Shown here: positions 5,410 through 5,853 of the stretch, piece by piece
How positions within the stretch are numbered: the first letter of the stretch is position 1
How the letters are laid out: each line of letters begins with the position of its first letter
The notes under the pieces: model-generated
The model's input: only the letters and a program-made list of their open reading frames with translations
What the model was told of the DNA's origin: nothing
Databases searched by the model: none
Translations under genes and position numbers: made by a program
Assembly: GCA_021795795.1 (NCBI GenBank)
Contig: JAJYPA010000515.1
Location: forward strand, 1-5,853
DNA: 5,853 bases
Reading direction: 5' to 3'
Origin: Pseudomonadota bacterium
GTDB lineage: Bacteria; Pseudomonadota; Gammaproteobacteria; Halothiobacillales; Halothiobacillaceae

Positions 5410-5853
5410 TTGCGAGACCTGGTGCACCATTCCATATGGTGAGCGTGGCTGGCCAAGTTCGTAGTCCCTTGACCGGGCCGGATCTGGCTTCTGTCTGGAC
5501 CGGGGACTTTTGAGATAAAATGGACACACCTTGAAAATCCTGTTGTGTCACCATAGCTGGATGATGCGAAAGTTCCGGCTCGGTGGCTAGATCGGTAGTG
5601 GCCCGCTGGAACGAAGAAGCGGCGGGGCGATGAACAAAAACCGGATAGGCGGTGTGATGCATCCGGGACGAGCGGGCACATGACCGCGAAGCCCTCCATC
5701 TGCGGTTGTTGGGATGCACTTTGTACATCCGGCGGCAGCGCAGAAAGTGACGTGTCTTGGCCCGGGAGGTCTCCACGACAATGGGCCGGCGACATGCCAC
5801 AAAATGACGGGCAACCGGCATTGAAAGTCATGGAGAAGTCAGCAATCAGAGGA
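5410..5853 (+). mobile_element. Probable group II intron, 5' part (domains I-IV), cut by window end
   Basis: GC content rises sharply after the AT-rich tail of the operon, and the sequence is dense in hairpins. Examples are CACCAT (5425-5430) with ATGGTG (5436-5441), GACACA (5522-5527) with TGTGTC (5544-5549), and CCGGAT (5641-5646) with ATCCGG (5661-5666). GGATG and CATCC also pair at about 5712-5730. TTGGCCCGGGAGGTC at about 5758-5772 and GAAGTCAGC at about 5835-5843 resemble the conserved region before maturase genes in bacterial group II introns. The strand is the same as the intron at the left. The 5' splice site is not clear; TTGCGAG at about 5410 is a weak candidate for the GUGYG start. 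Assignment rests on remembered consensus, not on a search. Confidence 0.5.
5830..5853 (+). CDS. Possible start of an intron maturase gene, cut by window end
   Basis: An ATG at 5830 opens a frame (MEKSAIRG) that stays open to the end of the window. Its place after the intron-like domain I-IV sequence is where a group II intron-encoded protein often begins. Only eight codons are visible and the ribosome site is weak (GAAAG just upstream), so this is a suggestion only; GAAGTCAGC here may instead be non-coding intron RNA. Confidence 0.2.

Noticed and set aside
5387..5831. Two overlapping open frames of about 145 codons on the minus strand
   Set aside because: Several frames are open at once because the sequence is GC-rich and structured. 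The translations are rich in Cys, Ser, Pro and Arg, show no domain, and have no ribosome sites. Intron RNA is the better reading.
1..5853. tRNA, rRNA or CRISPR array
   Set aside because: No cloverleaf, rRNA-like stretch or regularly spaced direct repeats were seen on either strand.

Overview
The window looks like an accessory, mobile region of a Gram-negative, probably proteobacterial, chromosome or plasmid. Three things support this: integron gene cassettes with attC sites, proteobacterial-type group II intron parts at both ends, and an azlCD-type operon whose base composition is visibly more AT-rich than its flanks. The species cannot be named from the sequence alone.

Left part (1 to about 2000). 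The window opens in the last 145 codons of a group II intron reverse transcriptase/maturase. The intron's RNA domains V and VI follow, and its 3' end is at about 526. The first exon bases read TTAGGC, the cassette side of an integron core site, so the intron appears to sit in the recombination core at the start of a cassette. Three cassettes follow, all on the + strand: a NIPSNAP-family protein (TTG start), a stand-alone MOSC-domain protein (GTG start) and a GNAT acetyltransferase. The first two end in attC sites. The third runs into an attC that lacks its right-hand core site and stops abruptly at about 2000.

Middle part (about 2000 to 5347). About 300 bp without a recognisable gene ends in a good sigma70-like promoter (TTGCAT, 17 bp, TATACT) with a perfect 10-bp palindrome in its spacer. 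The promoter precedes a tightly overlapping three-gene operon. Its first gene encodes an unusual 670-residue protein: an XRE-type helix-turn-helix plus cupin regulator, then about 200 residues of unrecognised sequence, then a class I SAM-dependent methyltransferase. It is followed by azlC-like and azlD-like genes for the two subunits of a branched-chain amino acid type exporter. Genes one and two overlap by ATGA and genes two and three by 8 bp, so a ligand-sensing regulator, a methyltransferase and an exporter are probably made together. This is the most likely candidate for an undescribed system.

Right part (5348 to 5853). No convincing protein gene is complete here. After an AT-rich palindrome, the sequence becomes GC-rich and hairpin-rich and resembles the 5' (domain I to IV) region of a group II intron on the + strand. 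A possible maturase start lies at 5830, cut by the window end. The cassettes and operon may therefore lie between two intron copies in the same orientation.
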